A stretch of 64,000 nt of DNA from an uncultured Clostridia bacterium (GTDB lineage: Bacteria > Bacillota > Clostridia > Saccharofermentanales > Saccharofermentanaceae): contig CAMIYM010000001.1 of assembly GCA_946403085.1 (NCBI GenBank), positions 62,001-126,000 on the forward strand, given 5' to 3'. The translations under genes were made by a program, and so were the position numbers. The notes under the pieces were generated by a model. It had not been told where the DNA came from and searched no databases. It saw only the letters and a list, made by a program, of their open reading frames with translations. Shown here piece after piece: positions 9,126 through 19,599 of this stretch; within the stretch, counting starts at the first letter, position 1; each line of letters starts with the position of its first letter.

Positions 9126-12100
9126 ATGAATGATCAGAATCATCTTACAAAAATAAGTATTCAGCTTGCATCTCCTGAGGTCATCAAGAGCTGGTCACAC
9201 GGTGAGGTAAAGAAGCCGGAGACCATTAATTACCGTACTCAGAGACCTGAGGTCGACGGTCTTTTCTGCGAAAAGATCTTCGGACCTACAAAGTCTTGGG
9301 AATGCCGTTGCGGAAAGTATAAGAAGATCAGATTTAAGGGCATGATCTGCGATAAGTGCGGAGTCGAGGTCACAAAGAACACAGTTCGCCGTGAGAGACT
9401 CGGTCACATCCAGCTCGCTACACCTGTATCACACATCTGGTACTTCAAGACTCAGCCTTCCAAGATCGGCACATTGCTTGACCTTACAGTAAAGCAGCTT
9501 GAGAGTGTACTTTACTATTCCAAGTACATCGTAATCGATCCTGGCAACAGCGTTGAGACAGGTATCAACAAGTACGACATCATTACTGAAGATCAGTACA
9601 AGAGCATCAGAGAAAAGTGCGGCAAGGATTCTTTCGTAGCAAAGATGGGTGCCGAGGCTATCAAGATCCTCTTAGCTGAGCTCAATATCGATGAGATCAT
9701 CGAACAGCTCCAGGAAGAGAAGGTCGGTTCTGTAAGCACACAGAAGCGTCTTAAGATCAACAAGAGACTTGAGATTGCAGAAGCTTTCAAGGCTTCCGGC
9801 AACAAGCCTGAGTGGATGATCCTTGACGTTATCCCGGTTCTTCCTCCGGAACTCCGTCCTATGGTACCTTTGGATGGCGGCCGTTATGCTACTTCAGATC
9901 TTAACGATCTCTACAGAAGAGTTATCGGCAGAAACAACCGTCTTAAGAAGCTCTTGGACCTCGGTGCTCCTGAGATCATCGTAAGAAACGAGAAGAGAAT
10001 GCTTCAGGAAGCAGTTGACGCGTTGATCGACAACGGCCGTCACGGCACACCTGTTAAGGGTTCCACATCTGCTACAAGCAACAGACAGCTCAAGTCACTT
10101 TCTGACATGCTCAAGGGTAAGCAGGGCCGTTTCAGACAGAACCTCCTCGGTAAGCGTGTAGACTACTCCGGACGTTCAGTTATCATCGTAGGACCTGAGC
10201 TTAAGATGCATCAGTGCGGTCTCCCTAAGGAGATGGCATTGGAGCTCTTCAAGCCCTTCGTAATCAAGAAGCTCGTTGAGATCAACGATAAGCTCAATAT
10301 CAAGACAGCCAGAAGACAGGTAGACGCAAGAGTTCCTGAGGTATGGGATATCCTCGAAGACATCATCAGAGATCATCCGGTACTCTTGAACCGTGCTCCT
10401 ACACTCCACAGACTTTCAATCCAGGCATTCGAGCCTGTTCTCGTTGAAGGTCGTGCTATCAAGCTCCATCCGCTCGTCTGCACAGGCTTTAACGCAGACT
10501 TCGACGGTGACCAGATGGCTGTACACGTACCGCTTTCTGCAGAGGCTCAGGCAGAGGCAAGATTCCTCATGCTTTCTACAAACAACCTCCTGAAGCCTCA
10601 GGACGGTAAGCCGGTTACAGTTCCTACACAGGATATGATCCTCGGCTGCTACTACCTCACAATGGAAGTAGAGCACGATAAGGGCGAAGGCATGGTTTTC
10701 GCTTCTATCGATGAGGCTCAGATGGCATATGACGAGCACCAGATCACACTTCACAGCATGATCAAGGTTCGTATCACAAGAGAAGTTAACGGCAAGATGG
10801 AGACAGGTCTTGTAGAGTCCACACTCGGAAGATTCATCTTCAACCAGATCGTTCCTCAGGACTTGGGATTTGTTGACAGAACAAAGCCTGAGAACCACTT
10901 GAAGCTTGAGATCGACTTTGAGCACCTTGCTGATCAGAAGGCAAAGGCTGCAGCTGCCAAGGAAAAGAATCCTGATGCTGAGACCAAGTTCGAGTTCGCT
11001 CTCGGTAAGAAGAAGCTCGAGAAGATCATTGCTAAGTGCATCGCTGTACACGGCCTCGAGAGAACAACAATCTTCCTCGATGACGTTAAGGCTATGGGTT
11101 ACAGATTCTCTACTATCTCCGGTATCTCAATCGGTATCGAAGACATGATCATCCCTGATATCAAGGATAAGATGATCGCAGAAGGTGACGAGAGAGTTGA
11201 AGAGATCAACGAAGCTGCTGAAGAAGGATTCTTCACAGAGACAGAGCGTCACAACGAGGTTACTAAGGTTTGGTCTGAGACTACAAACAACATCACAAAG
11301 GCATTGATGGACAACCTCGATATCTATAACCCGATCAGAATGATGGCTGACTCCGGTGCCCGTGGTTCTAACAACCAGATCAAGCAGCTCGCAGGTATGC
11401 GTGGTCTTATGCAGGATACAACCGGTAACACCATCGAGATCCCGATCAAGTCCAACCTCCGTGAAGGTATGAACGTGCTCGAGTTCTTCATCTCCTCACA
11501 CGGTGCCCGTAAGGCTCTCTCTGATACAGCTCTTAAGACAGCTGAGTCAGGTTACCTTACAAGACGTCTCGTTGACGTTGCTCAGGCAGTTGTTGTTACT
11601 GAGGAAGACTGCGGTACTGATGACTTCACATGGGTTAAGGAGATCACAGAGGTTTCCAACAAGCACACCAATGTCATCAAGTCTCTTAACGACCGTCTCT
11701 ATGGCCGTTATGCTGCAGAGGACATCGTCAACTATCAGACAGGCGAAGTTATCGTTAAGAAGAATGAACTTATCGATGCTCTCAAGGCAGAGGATATCTG
11801 CAAGTCTGTAGATCTCGCTAAGAAGGCAGCTGAAGAGGCAAGACAGGCTGTTAAGGATTCTGTTAAGATCAAGGGCGCTGAGACACCTGAGAAGCTCGCT
11901 GAGCATGACAAGAAGGTTGCAGCTAAGATCGCTGAGGCTGAGGCTTCCGGCAAGATCCTTACAAAGCAGCAGATCGAAGACTTGGGCAAGCTCAAGATCA
12001 GATCAGTATTTGACTGCCGCTCCAGAAGAGGCGTCTGCACAAAGTGCTACGGTATCAACCTCGCTACAGGACGTCCTGTTGCAGTTGGTGAAGCTGTCGG

Positions 12101-13133
12101 TATCATCGCAGCTCAGTCAATCGGTGAGCCTGGTACACAGCTTACAATGAGAACGTTCCACTCCGGTGGTATCGCTGCTTCAGGTGAAGATATCACTCAG
12201 GGTCTCCCTCGAGTTACAGAGATCTTCGAAGCAAGAGATCCTAAGGGTCACGGTATCATCTCTTCTGTTCCGGGTTCTGTTAAGATCGTTGAGAACGAGA
12301 AGACAAAGCAGAAGACTATCGTTGTAACTCCTGTTTACGACGAGGGTGTCGAGCCTATCAGAGATGCTAAGGGTAATCCGATCGAGAAGATGGAATACAA
12401 GGTTCCTTCTCACGCTACTCTTACAGTAACTGACGGTCAGGTAATCGAAGCCGGCGATCAGATCATCGACGGTAAGATCGATCCTAAGGAGATCCTCAGA
12501 GTTAAGGATATCCGTGCCGTTCAGAAGTACATCATCTCCGAGATCACAAAGGTTTACTACACAGGTGGTGGTGTAAACATCAACGATAAGCACATCGAGA
12601 TCATCACAAAGCAGATGATGAGAAGAGTACAGATCGACGATCCGGGTGATACAGGCTTCATGACAGGTACAACTGTTGACTGGTATAACTTCATTTCCAG
12701 AAACAGAGACTGCGAAGAGCAGGGTAAGAAGCCCGCTAACGGCAAGACTATCCTCCTCGGTATCGCTAAGGCAGCAAGTGCTTCTGACTCCTTCATGTCA
12801 GCTGCATCCTTCCAGGAAACAGCTAAGGTTCTTACAGACGCTGTTATCAAGGGTAAGGTCGATCCGCTCATCGGTATCAAGGAGAACGTCATCATCGGTG
12901 CGCTCATTCCTGCCGGTACCGGTATCAAGGCTCACAGCGATATCACAGCTGTTCCTGTTATCAAGGCAAACAGCAAGCTTATCACCGGCCACGAGTATGG
13001 TGAAGCTGAGAGCGACTCTGAGATGTTCGCTAACGAATACCTTGATCAGGTTCAGGCACGCAATGACCTTTTGGACGAGCAGGACCGCCTCGAGTCACAG
13101 CTTGACTCAGATCTTATCAAGGATAAGAAGTAA
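9126..13133 (+). CDS. rpoC: DNA-directed RNA polymerase beta' subunit
   Basis: A 1335-residue beta' subunit. The N-terminal zinc site is CRCGKY...CDKCG, and the catalytic Mg-binding loop is NADFDGD (residues 456-462). HRLSIQAF lies ahead of the loop, and a trigger-loop region around [19 protein letters not shown] follows. The second zinc site is split: a first Cys in TEEDCGT and the rest in [11 protein letters not shown], about 130 residues later. The intervening Lys/Ala/Glu-rich segment (around residues 895-950) looks like a coiled-coil insertion. AAAGGAGAT is 10 nt before the start. It is co-transcribed with rpoB and followed by a strong terminator. Confidence 0.98.
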   Translation: MNDQNHLTKISIQLASPEVIKSWSHGEVKKPETINYRTQRPEVDGLFCEKIFGPTKSWECRCGKYKKIRFKGMICDKCGVEVTKNTVRRERLGHIQLATPVSHIWYFKTQPSKIGTLLDLTVKQLESVLYYSKYIVIDPGNSVETGINKYDIITEDQYKSIREKCGKDSFVAKMGAEAIKILLAELNIDEIIEQLQEEKVGSVSTQKRLKINKRLEIAEAFKASGNKPEWMILDVIPVLPPELRPMVPLDGGRYATSDLNDLYRRVIGRNNRLKKLLDLGAPEIIVRNEKRMLQEAVDALIDNGRHGTPVKGSTSATSNRQLKSLSDMLKGKQGRFRQNLLGKRVDYSGRSVIIVGPELKMHQCGLPKEMALELFKPFVIKKLVEINDKLNIKTARRQVDARVPEVWDILEDIIRDHPVLLNRAPTLHRLSIQAFEPVLVEGRAIKLHPLVCTGFNADFDGDQMAVHVPLSAEAQAEARFLMLSTNNLLKPQDGKPVTVPTQDMILGCYYLTMEVEHDKGEGMVFASIDEAQMAYDEHQITLHSMIKVRITREVNGKMETGLVESTLGRFIFNQIVPQDLGFVDRTKPENHLKLEIDFEHLADQKAKAAAAKEKNPDAETKFEFALGKKKLEKIIAKCIAVHGLERTTIFLDDVKAMGYRFSTISGISIGIEDMIIPDIKDKMIAEGDERVEEINEAAEEGFFTETERHNEVTKVWSETTNNITKALMDNLDIYNPIRMMADSGARGSNNQIKQLAGMRGLMQDTTGNTIEIPIKSNLREGMNVLEFFISSHGARKALSDTALKTAESGYLTRRLVDVAQAVVVTEEDCGTDDFTWVKEITEVSNKHTNVIKSLNDRLYGRYAAEDIVNYQTGEVIVKKNELIDALKAEDICKSVDLAKKAAEEARQAVKDSVKIKGAETPEKLAEHDKKVAAKIAEAEASGKILTKQQIEDLGKLKIRSVFDCRSRRGVCTKCYGINLATGRPVAVGEAVGIIAAQSIGEPGTQLTMRTFHSGGIAASGEDITQGLPRVTEIFEARDPKGHGIISSVPGSVKIVENEKTKQKTIVVTPVYDEGVEPIRDAKGNPIEKMEYKVPSHATLTVTDGQVIEAGDQIIDGKIDPKEILRVKDIRAVQKYIISEITKVYYTGGGVNINDKHIEIITKQMMRRVQIDDPGDTGFMTGTTVDWYNFISRNRDCEEQGKKPANGKTILLGIAKAASASDSFMSAASFQETAKVLTDAVIKGKVDPLIGIKENVIIGALIPAGTGIKAHSDITAVPVIKANSKLITGHEYGEAESDSEMFANEYLDQVQARNDLLDEQDRLESQLDSDLIKDKK

Positions 13134-13185
13134 CTTTTTTGTCCCGCAATTGTAAACCAACAGCGGGTCCACACAGTTTATAATG

Positions 13186-13219
13186 ACGCCGGAGGGGTAT
13201 TTTCTCCTCCGGCGTTTTT
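13186..13219 (+). terminator. Rho-independent terminator of rpoBC
   Basis: A perfect 10-bp GC-rich stem ACGCCGGAGG / CCTCCGGCGT is followed by TTTTC. Confidence 0.92.
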
Positions 13220-13347
13220 CGTTTGGAAACGCAGTAAACATAAGAGTTTTTGGGCAAACAGCAGGTCCCGAGCCTGAAAATTGCCACAAAAAGCCCGGAA
13301 AAGCTATTGTAAAATATCAATATCGTTATTTTCGGGCACGGAGAGAT

Positions 13348-14682
13348 ATGAAGAAAATAGTATTTAAGTTTAATAAAAAGCAGCATATTCTTGCTGTTGC
13401 TACGGGATTTTTTGCAGCTCTCCCCGTATTATGCCTGCCTATAGGCCTTCGTGAAGGCATGACGCCTGCCATGGCAGTATCTCATGCTTATGAGGCTGTT
13501 TTCGGAAAAGAGAATAATGAAGACGGTGAAGTCGTAATTGAAGACTGGGCTCTGGTTGGTGACAAGAATGAGCTTATCAGCGCAGATTCAGATTACGATA
13601 TCGATGATCCCGGTGCAGTAGAGCCGGGTGAACCTCCGGAACCCGGTGAGGAACCTGATTCCACACAGTCCACAGAGGTAAACGGCACATTAAGCTACAG
13701 CGATATCCCTGCATTTGTTGTATATCAGAAGTACGATAATTCCAATCTCCCCGTAGAGCTCCTGGATCCTGAATTCTTTACAGAAGATAATTCAGTACAG
13801 TATGTAAGAGCCAGCCAGTCGATCCTCAAGAAGACTCCTGACATGGCATCTACAACGATCACTTCGCTTCACGTAGGCCAGCAGCTTACACGTGTCGGAA
13901 TCGGTGATACATGGTCGAAGGTCGTTACCGAGAAGGGTGCAGAGGGATACGTTCTTACAGAATCCATCCAGGATACAATGGTCACCGTAAAGGTAGACAG
14001 AGTTGTATGGGTAGATACAGGAAGCCTCATCATTCGAAAAGAGCCTTCAGCTTCTTCAGAGCAGATCGGCATCGTTAATCAGGATGCAAGACTCTATGCA
14101 AGCGCTATCGTAGGTGATAAGTGGTATAAGGTTAAGACATCAAGCGGCAAGGTCGGATACGTATATAAGTCTTATACGACCTCCATGGCTCCGCCGACTC
14201 CTACACCTACTAATACTCCGAAGCCGAAGAATACAAGCAATAATTCTTCCAGCAGTAAGAGCAGTTCTTCAAAGACTACAACCAAGTACGGAAATACTAA
14301 GAGACTCCCGAAGATCACCGGTAAGAATGGTCAGAGTATCGTTAATATCGCAAAGTCTATGCTCGGTGTTAGATACAAGTTCGCAGGAGCTTCCTCAAAG
14401 GGAATCGACTGCTCAGGTCTCGTTATGTATTGCTATGCTCAGGTAGGTGTCTCAGTGCCTCACGGTGCTACACAGATCTGGAAGAGATCCGGTGTAAGCG
14501 TACCGAGAAGCCAGATCAAGGTAGGAGACGTTATCTGTTACGATTACGGCAGCTACTGCGGACACGTTGCGATCTACGTCGGTAATGGACAGGTAATCCA
14601 CGCATCAAGCACCAGAGGTAAGGTCTGCTACGGAAACCTCGACATGATGAAGATCAAAGCGATAAAACGTATTATTCAGTAA
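13348..14682 (+). CDS. Secreted NlpC/P60 peptidoglycan endopeptidase with two SH3-like domains
   Basis: A 444-residue cell-wall hydrolase. The ORF-track start (13183) lies inside the rpoC terminator, so the ATG at 13348 is used. It is preceded by GGAGAG and begins a basic, hydrophobic signal/anchor (MKKIVFKFNKKQH then a hydrophobic stretch). An acidic Pro/Glu segment follows, then two bacterial SH3-like repeats (about residues 148-275) and a Pro/Thr/Ser/Lys linker. The C-terminal NlpC/P60 domain has nucleophile Cys355 in DCSGLV, His406 in CGHVAIYVG and a downstream His in IHASS. It probably cleaves stem peptides during wall growth or cell separation. It is monocistronic between two terminators. 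Confidence 0.93.
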   Translation: MKKIVFKFNKKQHILAVATGFFAALPVLCLPIGLREGMTPAMAVSHAYEAVFGKENNEDGEVVIEDWALVGDKNELISADSDYDIDDPGAVEPGEPPEPGEEPDSTQSTEVNGTLSYSDIPAFVVYQKYDNSNLPVELLDPEFFTEDNSVQYVRASQSILKKTPDMASTTITSLHVGQQLTRVGIGDTWSKVVTEKGAEGYVLTESIQDTMVTVKVDRVVWVDTGSLIIRKEPSASSEQIGIVNQDARLYASAIVGDKWYKVKTSSGKVGYVYKSYTTSMAPPTPTPTNTPKPKNTSNNSSSSKSSSSKTTTKYGNTKRLPKITGKNGQSIVNIAKSMLGVRYKFAGASSKGIDCSGLVMYCYAQVGVSVPHGATQIWKRSGVSVPRSQIKVGDVICYDYGSYCGHVAIYVGNGQVIHASSTRGKVCYGNLDMMKIKAIKRIIQ

Positions 14683-14692
14683 GAGATTATAG

Positions 14693-14719
14693 AAGGCGGT
14701 CTTGAAGGACCGCCTTTTT
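14693..14719 (+). terminator. Rho-independent terminator
   Basis: A perfect 9-bp stem AAGGCGGTC / GACCGCCTT with a 6-nt loop, followed by TTTG. It ends the NlpC/P60 gene. Confidence 0.9.
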
Positions 14720-14805
14720 GTTGCAGTTGTCTGTTGTACTTGGAAGCTCCTTTGATTTAGAATTCTATATGTGATTTACAAAGACAATTAACGGAGATAA
14801 TGGAT

Positions 14806-15423
14806 ATGGCAGAAAGAACACTTTACGGTTTTTTGGACGAACTTTCTTCCGGCGCACCGACACCCGGCGGCGGCGGAGCATCAGCAGTATGCGGCGCTAT
14901 CGCTGCAGCTCTTGGCTCAATGGTAGGTAATCTTACGAGCGGTAAGAAGAAGTATGCCGAATACCAGGAAGAGATAGAAGTGGCTATCGCCAAGTGCGGT
15001 TCACTCGTAAAGGAATTCGAGGCACTGGGTGAGAAGGATGAGGAGGTTTTCGAGCCTCTCGCAAAAGCTTATTCCATTCCGAAGGATCAGGAAGGCAGAG
15101 ATGAGATCCTTGAAGGTGTTCTCAAGCAGGCGAGCACGGCACCTTTCGAAGTAGTCGAAAAGGCGTACGAGACAGCTCTCGTTCTTGCGCGTCTTGCAAT
15201 TATCGGTTCAAGACTTGCGATAAGCGACGTCGGTGTTGCTGCAGCAGCCTGTGATACGGCAGCAAAGGGTGCGGCAATGAACGTCTATATCAATACAGAG
15301 TCCATGAAGGACAGAGCATATGCTGAAGACCTCAATAAGAAAACGGATGATCTGGTAGCTCAGACATCAGAGATCTGTGCTAAGGTCTATGAGCAGGTAA
15401 AAACAATTCTGATCGGCGGTTAA
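14806..15423 (+). CDS. fchA: Formiminotetrahydrofolate cyclodeaminase-type protein
   Basis: A 205-residue homolog of methenyl-THF cyclohydrolase/cyclodeaminase (FTCD C-terminal domain). The N-terminal PTPGGGGASAVCGAIAAALG segment and the following long helices are typical. The start at 14806 is preferred over 14800 because GGAG is 9 nt away rather than 3. It lies 4 bp upstream of folD, so the pair should interconvert one-carbon folates, with FchA acting on formimino- or methenyl-THF. No formyl-THF ligase is nearby. Confidence 0.85.
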   Translation: MAERTLYGFLDELSSGAPTPGGGGASAVCGAIAAALGSMVGNLTSGKKKYAEYQEEIEVAIAKCGSLVKEFEALGEKDEEVFEPLAKAYSIPKDQEGRDEILEGVLKQASTAPFEVVEKAYETALVLARLAIIGSRLAISDVGVAAAACDTAAKGAAMNVYINTESMKDRAYAEDLNKKTDDLVAQTSEICAKVYEQVKTILIGG

Positions 15424-15427
15424 TGAG

Positions 15428-16273
15428 ATGATAAGACTTGGTGGCAAGGAAGTTGCAGATAAGATAATGGAAGATCTCAGAGTTAAAGTCTCTGAGTTAA
15501 AGAGCAAGGGTGTAAGCCCCAAGCTTGCTATCCTGCGTGTAGGTGCAAGAGAGGATGACTTAGCTTACGAGCGCGGAGTGCTCAAGCGCTTTGAGACTAT
15601 CGATGTCGAAGTTGAAGTTACAGCTCTTGATGCAGGCGTATCACAGGACGAGCTGGATAAGGCTTTTGACAGCATCAATAACGATCCCAAGGTTCACGGA
15701 ATCCTTGTATTCAGACCTTTGCCGAAGCCGCTTAGTGACGAACATATGAGAAGAACGATCGATCCCGGCAAGGACGTCGACTTCATGGATATCCGTAATA
15801 TGGAAAATGTTCTTGCAGGTGTTCCCGGTGCTGCTGCTCCCTGTACGGCAGAAGCTGTTATGGCCTTGATCAAGCACTATAACATCGAGACAAAAGGCAA
15901 GAAGGTCACAGTAGTAGGAAGAAGCCTTGTAATCGGAAAGCCCGTAGCACTCCTTCTTACGACAGCTAATGCGACAGTTACAGTCTGCCATACAAAGACA
16001 GTAGATATGGAAGCTGAGTGCAGGAATGCTGACATCATCGTAGCTTGCTGCGGTGTTGCCAAGCTCATAAATGAGAATTACGTTAAGCCCGGACAGATCG
16101 TCATCGATGTCGGAATGAATGTCGACGAGAACGGCAAACTCTGCGGCGATGTTGATTATGAGAAGGTATCCGGGATAGCAGAAGCTGCCACACCGGTACC
16201 GGGAGGAGTAGGATCTATCACGACAGCAATCCTTTTGAAGCACGTTGTCGATAACGCTGAAAGGCAGGTCTGA
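15428..16273 (+). CDS. folD: FolD-type methylene-THF dehydrogenase/cyclohydrolase (divergent active site)
   Basis: A 281-residue homolog of bifunctional FolD. The C-terminal Rossmann domain has VVGRSLVIGKPVALLL and ends with TPVPGGVGSITTA. The N-terminal active-site segment reads DDLAYERGVLKRF: Tyr47 is present, but the Lys expected four residues later is Val, with Lys two positions further on (Lys53). From memory, a DDLAYERG form recurs in clostridial FolD-like proteins, so activity may be kept or biased to the dehydrogenase. It is coupled to fchA upstream, and its stop overlaps the next start (TGATG). Confidence 0.88.
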   Translation: MIRLGGKEVADKIMEDLRVKVSELKSKGVSPKLAILRVGAREDDLAYERGVLKRFETIDVEVEVTALDAGVSQDELDKAFDSINNDPKVHGILVFRPLPKPLSDEHMRRTIDPGKDVDFMDIRNMENVLAGVPGAAAPCTAEAVMALIKHYNIETKGKKVTVVGRSLVIGKPVALLLTTANATVTVCHTKTVDMEAECRNADIIVACCGVAKLINENYVKPGQIVIDVGMNVDENGKLCGDVDYEKVSGIAEAATPVPGGVGSITTAILLKHVVDNAERQV

Positions 16274-17496
16274 TGTCGCCTCAAAAAGAGACTGATAAGA
16301 GCAGGATGCTCAAGGCGATGAAGCTTCGCAATGACTGTCCCGTCGCAAAGAAATGCGGCGGCTGTTCTTATACGGGAAGGACTTATTTCGAGCAGTCAGT
16401 CGCGAAGGAGAAGAGGGTGGAAAGGCTTATCTCGCCCTTCTGTGAGGTCCTGCCGATCCATCACTGTGAGAATCCTCTGTTCTACCGTAACAAGGTACAT
16501 TCGGCTTTTAAGAGGCTTAAGAACGGCCGCATTATCTGCGGTCCTTATGAATCCGGCTCGCACCGTATTGTAGAGACCGACTCCTGTCTTATAGAGAACA
16601 AGACTGCCACGGCGATCATTAGAGACTGCGCCGATATCGCAACAAAACTGAAGATAAAGATCTATGACGAGACCAAGGCCATAGGCGACCTTCGAAGGGT
16701 CCTTGTAAGGACTGCAGATGCCACGGGCGAAGTCATGGTCGTCCTCGTTATCGGAAGTAATTATTTCGCGAAAAAGAAGGCATTTTCGGATGAACTCCTG
16801 AAGCGTCACCCGGAGATAACCACACTTCTCATAAACATAAACAAGCGCCACGATTCAATGATCCTGGGCAGCGATGAAGTAAAGAAGATTAAAGGCAATG
16901 GTTATATCACTGACATTGTCCTAGGCAAGACGTTCAGAGTCTCTGCAGATTCATTCATGCAGTCTAATCACGACCAGGCTGAGATCCTTTATTCTGAAGC
17001 TATAAGACTTGCAGAGTTTGACGGTAATGAAGTATGTATCGATGCATACTGCGGAACCGGTTCGACTACGCTTTCTTTTGCTGATTATGTAGGCTCGATC
17101 ACCGGAGTCGAGATCAAGGAAGCAGCATATAAAGATGCTCTGAAGAACGCTTCTGTAAACAAGGTTAAGAACGCTAACTTCGTTAACGGTGATGCCACCA
17201 AGTACATGGAGAGCCTCGCGAAAAAAGACGCAAAGATCGACTGCGTTATCTTAGATCCGACAAGGGCAGGTACTACCGTAAAGTTCATTAAGGCATGCGG
17301 CAGATTAAATCCATCGAAGATCGTCTATATATCATGCTGTCCCGAGACTCTTGCAAGAGATCTTAAGATCTTTAAAAGCCAGGGATATGAAGCTCAGATC
17401 GCAAGGCCTGTGGATATGTTCCCGTGGACTGATAAGATAGAGACGGTAGTCGTTCTTTCCAAGGAAATTGAAGAAGAGAATTCAATGCCTGAGTGA
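16273..17496 (+). CDS. TrmA/RlmD-family RNA (uracil-5-)methyltransferase
   Basis: A 407-residue SAM-dependent RNA methyltransferase. It has a Cys cluster CPVAKKCGGC of the kind that binds an FeS cluster in RlmD. The recognition motif is SFMQSNHDQAE, SAM motif I is DAYCGTGSTTLSFA, and the catalytic loop is SCCPETLARDL, where the second residue is the nucleophilic Cys. DPTRAG replaces the more usual DPPRAG. There is no obvious N-terminal TRAM domain. It overlaps folD by 1-2 bp and is likely co-transcribed. Whether it modifies U1939 or U747 of 23S rRNA, or tRNA, cannot be decided here. Confidence 0.88.
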   Translation: MSPQKETDKSRMLKAMKLRNDCPVAKKCGGCSYTGRTYFEQSVAKEKRVERLISPFCEVLPIHHCENPLFYRNKVHSAFKRLKNGRIICGPYESGSHRIVETDSCLIENKTATAIIRDCADIATKLKIKIYDETKAIGDLRRVLVRTADATGEVMVVLVIGSNYFAKKKAFSDELLKRHPEITTLLININKRHDSMILGSDEVKKIKGNGYITDIVLGKTFRVSADSFMQSNHDQAEILYSEAIRLAEFDGNEVCIDAYCGTGSTTLSFADYVGSITGVEIKEAAYKDALKNASVNKVKNANFVNGDATKYMESLAKKDAKIDCVILDPTRAGTTVKFIKACGRLNPSKIVYISCCPETLARDLKIFKSQGYEAQIARPVDMFPWTDKIETVVVLSKEIEEENSMPE

Positions 17497-17531
17497 TACA
17501 TTAAGTAGTTTAAATAAAAGGGGCAGATATT

Positions 17532-17948
17532 ATGAGCAATGTATTGAAAAAGACATCCGCGGTCATTCTGTGTGCATTTATTCTTATTGCCTGCGTTGCC
17601 TGCAGCCTTGATGAAAAGAGCAAGGTCGATAGAAATGCCGGGAAGGCAGATATCACTTCCACATGGACTTTTGATCATGCGGTAAACAAGGGCAAGAATG
17701 TACCGCGTCTTGCTACAGATAAGGATGAAGATCCTAATATTCCTCACTTTTCATCTGATGGAAAAACATTCACTTTTAACATTAGAGCGAAGAATACCTA
17801 CAAGGGTACAGTTACAGATAATGGCGACGGCACTTATACTTTGACTTACCGCGAAGATAAGCCGAAGGTCAAGGCGGTAATTGAAGGCAACTCCCTGACG
17901 ATAGTGGTGAGCGAGAACAGCTCAGTCGTCTTCGTCGTTAAGAAATGA
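17532..17948 (+). CDS. Small secreted lipoprotein of unknown function
   Basis: A 138-residue protein with a signal peptide and lipobox (CVAC, then SLDEKS). The mature part is rich in short beta-strands: TSTWTFDHAV, KTFTFNI, YKGTVTDNGDGTYTLTY, LTIVVSENSSVVFVV. This suggests a compact lipocalin-like or small beta-barrel fold, but I do not recognise the family. AAGGGG precedes the ATG. It sits 35 bp after the RNA methyltransferase and is followed by its own terminator. Confidence 0.75.
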   Translation: MSNVLKKTSAVILCAFILIACVACSLDEKSKVDRNAGKADITSTWTFDHAVNKGKNVPRLATDKDEDPNIPHFSSDGKTFTFNIRAKNTYKGTVTDNGDGTYTLTYREDKPKVKAVIEGNSLTIVVSENSSVVFVVKK

Positions 17949-17992
17949 CTTCCTGACAAAGCATTTCTTATACATTTGCTACGATTTTTAAC

Positions 17993-18040
17993 ACAAAATG
18001 CCATCGGCTGTTAATTACAGTTGGTGGTGTTTTGTTTTTC
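17993..18040 (+). terminator. Rho-independent terminator
   Basis: A long imperfect stem begins ACAAAATGCCATCGGCTGT and closes with ACAG...TGGTGTTTTGT. It is followed by TTTTTCC. Confidence 0.75.
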
Positions 18041-18086
18041 CGGTATTTAGAATAATGTTAAAAATTAGGGCAAAGGTGGTAGATTT

Positions 18087-19175
18087 ATGAGAAAGTCATA
18101 CATAGACAACTTGAGATGGGTAACTGTCGTGCTGGTCGTCTTATATCATGTTTTTTACATGTATAACGGCCAGGGGATCCAGGGCACGCTCGGAAAGATC
18201 ACGGATCTGGAAGTGCAGTACTACGATCTGTATCAGTACATTGTATATCCGTGGTTCATGGCACTTCTTTTCATCGTCTCAGGTGTCAGTGCGAGATACT
18301 ATCTAGAAAAGCATACAGGCAAGGAATTCATAAAGAGCAGGACCGTAAAGCTTCTTGTGCCATCCACGATAGGACTCTTTGCTTTCCAGTTTATACAGGG
18401 ATATATCAATGCATCTTTAAGCGGGGCGGGTTCTATCGAGGCTCCCGGGTTCGTAAGATTCATTATTTATTGTCTTTCAGGAATCGGCGTGCTCTGGTAT
18501 ATCCAGATGCTCTGGCCGTTCTCTCTTGCGATCGTCCTTATAAAGAAGATCGACAAAGACCGTTTCTGGAATATCTGCAGGAAGACACCTTTCTGGGTAT
18601 TGCTTCTTATAGCACCGCTCTTCTATGGTGCCGGACAGATCCTCAATACACCGATAATCGTCTGCTACAGATTCGGACTCTATTTCCTGGCATATCTTCT
18701 CGGATATTTTGTCTTCTCTCACGATGAGGTAATAGAAGTTACGAAGAGATTTTTCTGGCTTTTCGCTGTTATAGCAGTTGGTCTCGGAACTGCATTCTGC
18801 ATCGTCTGCTTCGGTCAGAACTATGCTGATAATCCGGTATATCGTTCACCGCTGTTCCTCTTATACGGATGGTTCGGTTGTGTCGCTATGATTGGCGGAT
18901 TTGCGAAGTTTTTCGACTTTTCGAATAACTTCACGAAGTGGATGGGATCTCACAGCTGGGGCCTTTATATCTTCCACTATCTGGGAATCTCACTGGTCGC
19001 ACTCTATCTTGCAAAGCCGGGTCTTATTCCGGCCTGGGCAAGCTATCTCCTGAGCGCAATAGCAGGTTTTGGATTATCATATATATTGTACTTTGTTATC
19101 TCGAAGATACCGTTCTTCAGATGGGCAGTACTGGGTATCTCTAAGAAGAAGGAGAGCAAAAATGTTCAAGGATAA
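18087..19175 (+). CDS. Acyltransferase 3 family membrane protein
   Basis: A 362-residue polytopic membrane protein with about ten hydrophobic segments. The N-terminal pattern YIDNLRWVTVVLVVLYHVFYM holds the Arg and His typical of acyltransferase-3 (OafA-like) proteins. These move acetyl or succinyl groups onto extracytoplasmic sugars or lipids; the acceptor cannot be told here. AAAGGTGGT precedes the ATG. Its last 14 bp overlap the start of an XRE-AbrB regulator, which suggests co-translation. Confidence 0.85.
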   Translation: MRKSYIDNLRWVTVVLVVLYHVFYMYNGQGIQGTLGKITDLEVQYYDLYQYIVYPWFMALLFIVSGVSARYYLEKHTGKEFIKSRTVKLLVPSTIGLFAFQFIQGYINASLSGAGSIEAPGFVRFIIYCLSGIGVLWYIQMLWPFSLAIVLIKKIDKDRFWNICRKTPFWVLLLIAPLFYGAGQILNTPIIVCYRFGLYFLAYLLGYFVFSHDEVIEVTKRFFWLFAVIAVGLGTAFCIVCFGQNYADNPVYRSPLFLLYGWFGCVAMIGGFAKFFDFSNNFTKWMGSHSWGLYIFHYLGISLVALYLAKPGLIPAWASYLLSAIAGFGLSYILYFVISKIPFFRWAVLGISKKKESKNVQG

Positions 19176-19584
19176 TCTTATTGAACTTAGAAAATATCAT
19201 GATCTCTCGCAGGAGGAGCTTGCCGATATGATCGGTGTCTCACGCCAGACTCTCTCGAAATATGAGACCGGCGAGTCTTTGCCTGATATCGAGAAGTGTA
19301 AGCTCTTAGCTGATGCTTTCGGTGTCTCCATAGACGATCTGTTGAATTACGACAAGAAGAGCGGTGAGAACCTGGGGCTTGGAGTGCCTCCCAAAGGCAA
19401 GCATATCTTCGGCATGGTCAAGGTAGGAGATAAAGGCCAGATCGTGCTTCCTGCAAAGGCAAGAAAGATATTCGACATCAATCCCGGCGACAACGTTCTC
19501 ATACTTGGCGATGAAGGCCAGGGCCTGGCGATAATTAAGGAAAAAGGACTTCTGGATCTTTTAAGGAACGCTCGAAAAGCATAA
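19162..19584 (+). CDS. XRE-type HTH fused to an AbrB/SpoVT-like domain
   Basis: A 140-residue regulator. The ORF-track start (19069) lies within the acyltransferase gene; the ATG at 19162 is chosen because GGAGAG precedes it. The N-terminal XRE helix-turn-helix (residues 1-60) contains QEELADMIGVSRQTLSKYE. A short linker leads to an AbrB/MazE/SpoVT-like swapped-hairpin domain (about 78-125: GMVKVGDKGQIVLPAKARK). Two DNA-binding folds in one small protein imply a dimer or tetramer contacting an extended operator. It overlaps the acyltransferase gene by 14 bp, so that gene is the likely partner. Confidence 0.87.
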   Translation: MFKDNLIELRKYHDLSQEELADMIGVSRQTLSKYETGESLPDIEKCKLLADAFGVSIDDLLNYDKKSGENLGLGVPPKGKHIFGMVKVGDKGQIVLPAKARKIFDINPGDNVLILGDEGQGLAIIKEKGLLDLLRNARKA

Positions 19585-19599
19585 GCCTGGCCGGTGATC

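Noticed and set aside
13183-13347. N-terminal extension of the NlpC/P60 ORF
   Set aside because: It starts within the rpoC terminator stem; the signal/anchor sequence begins at 13348.
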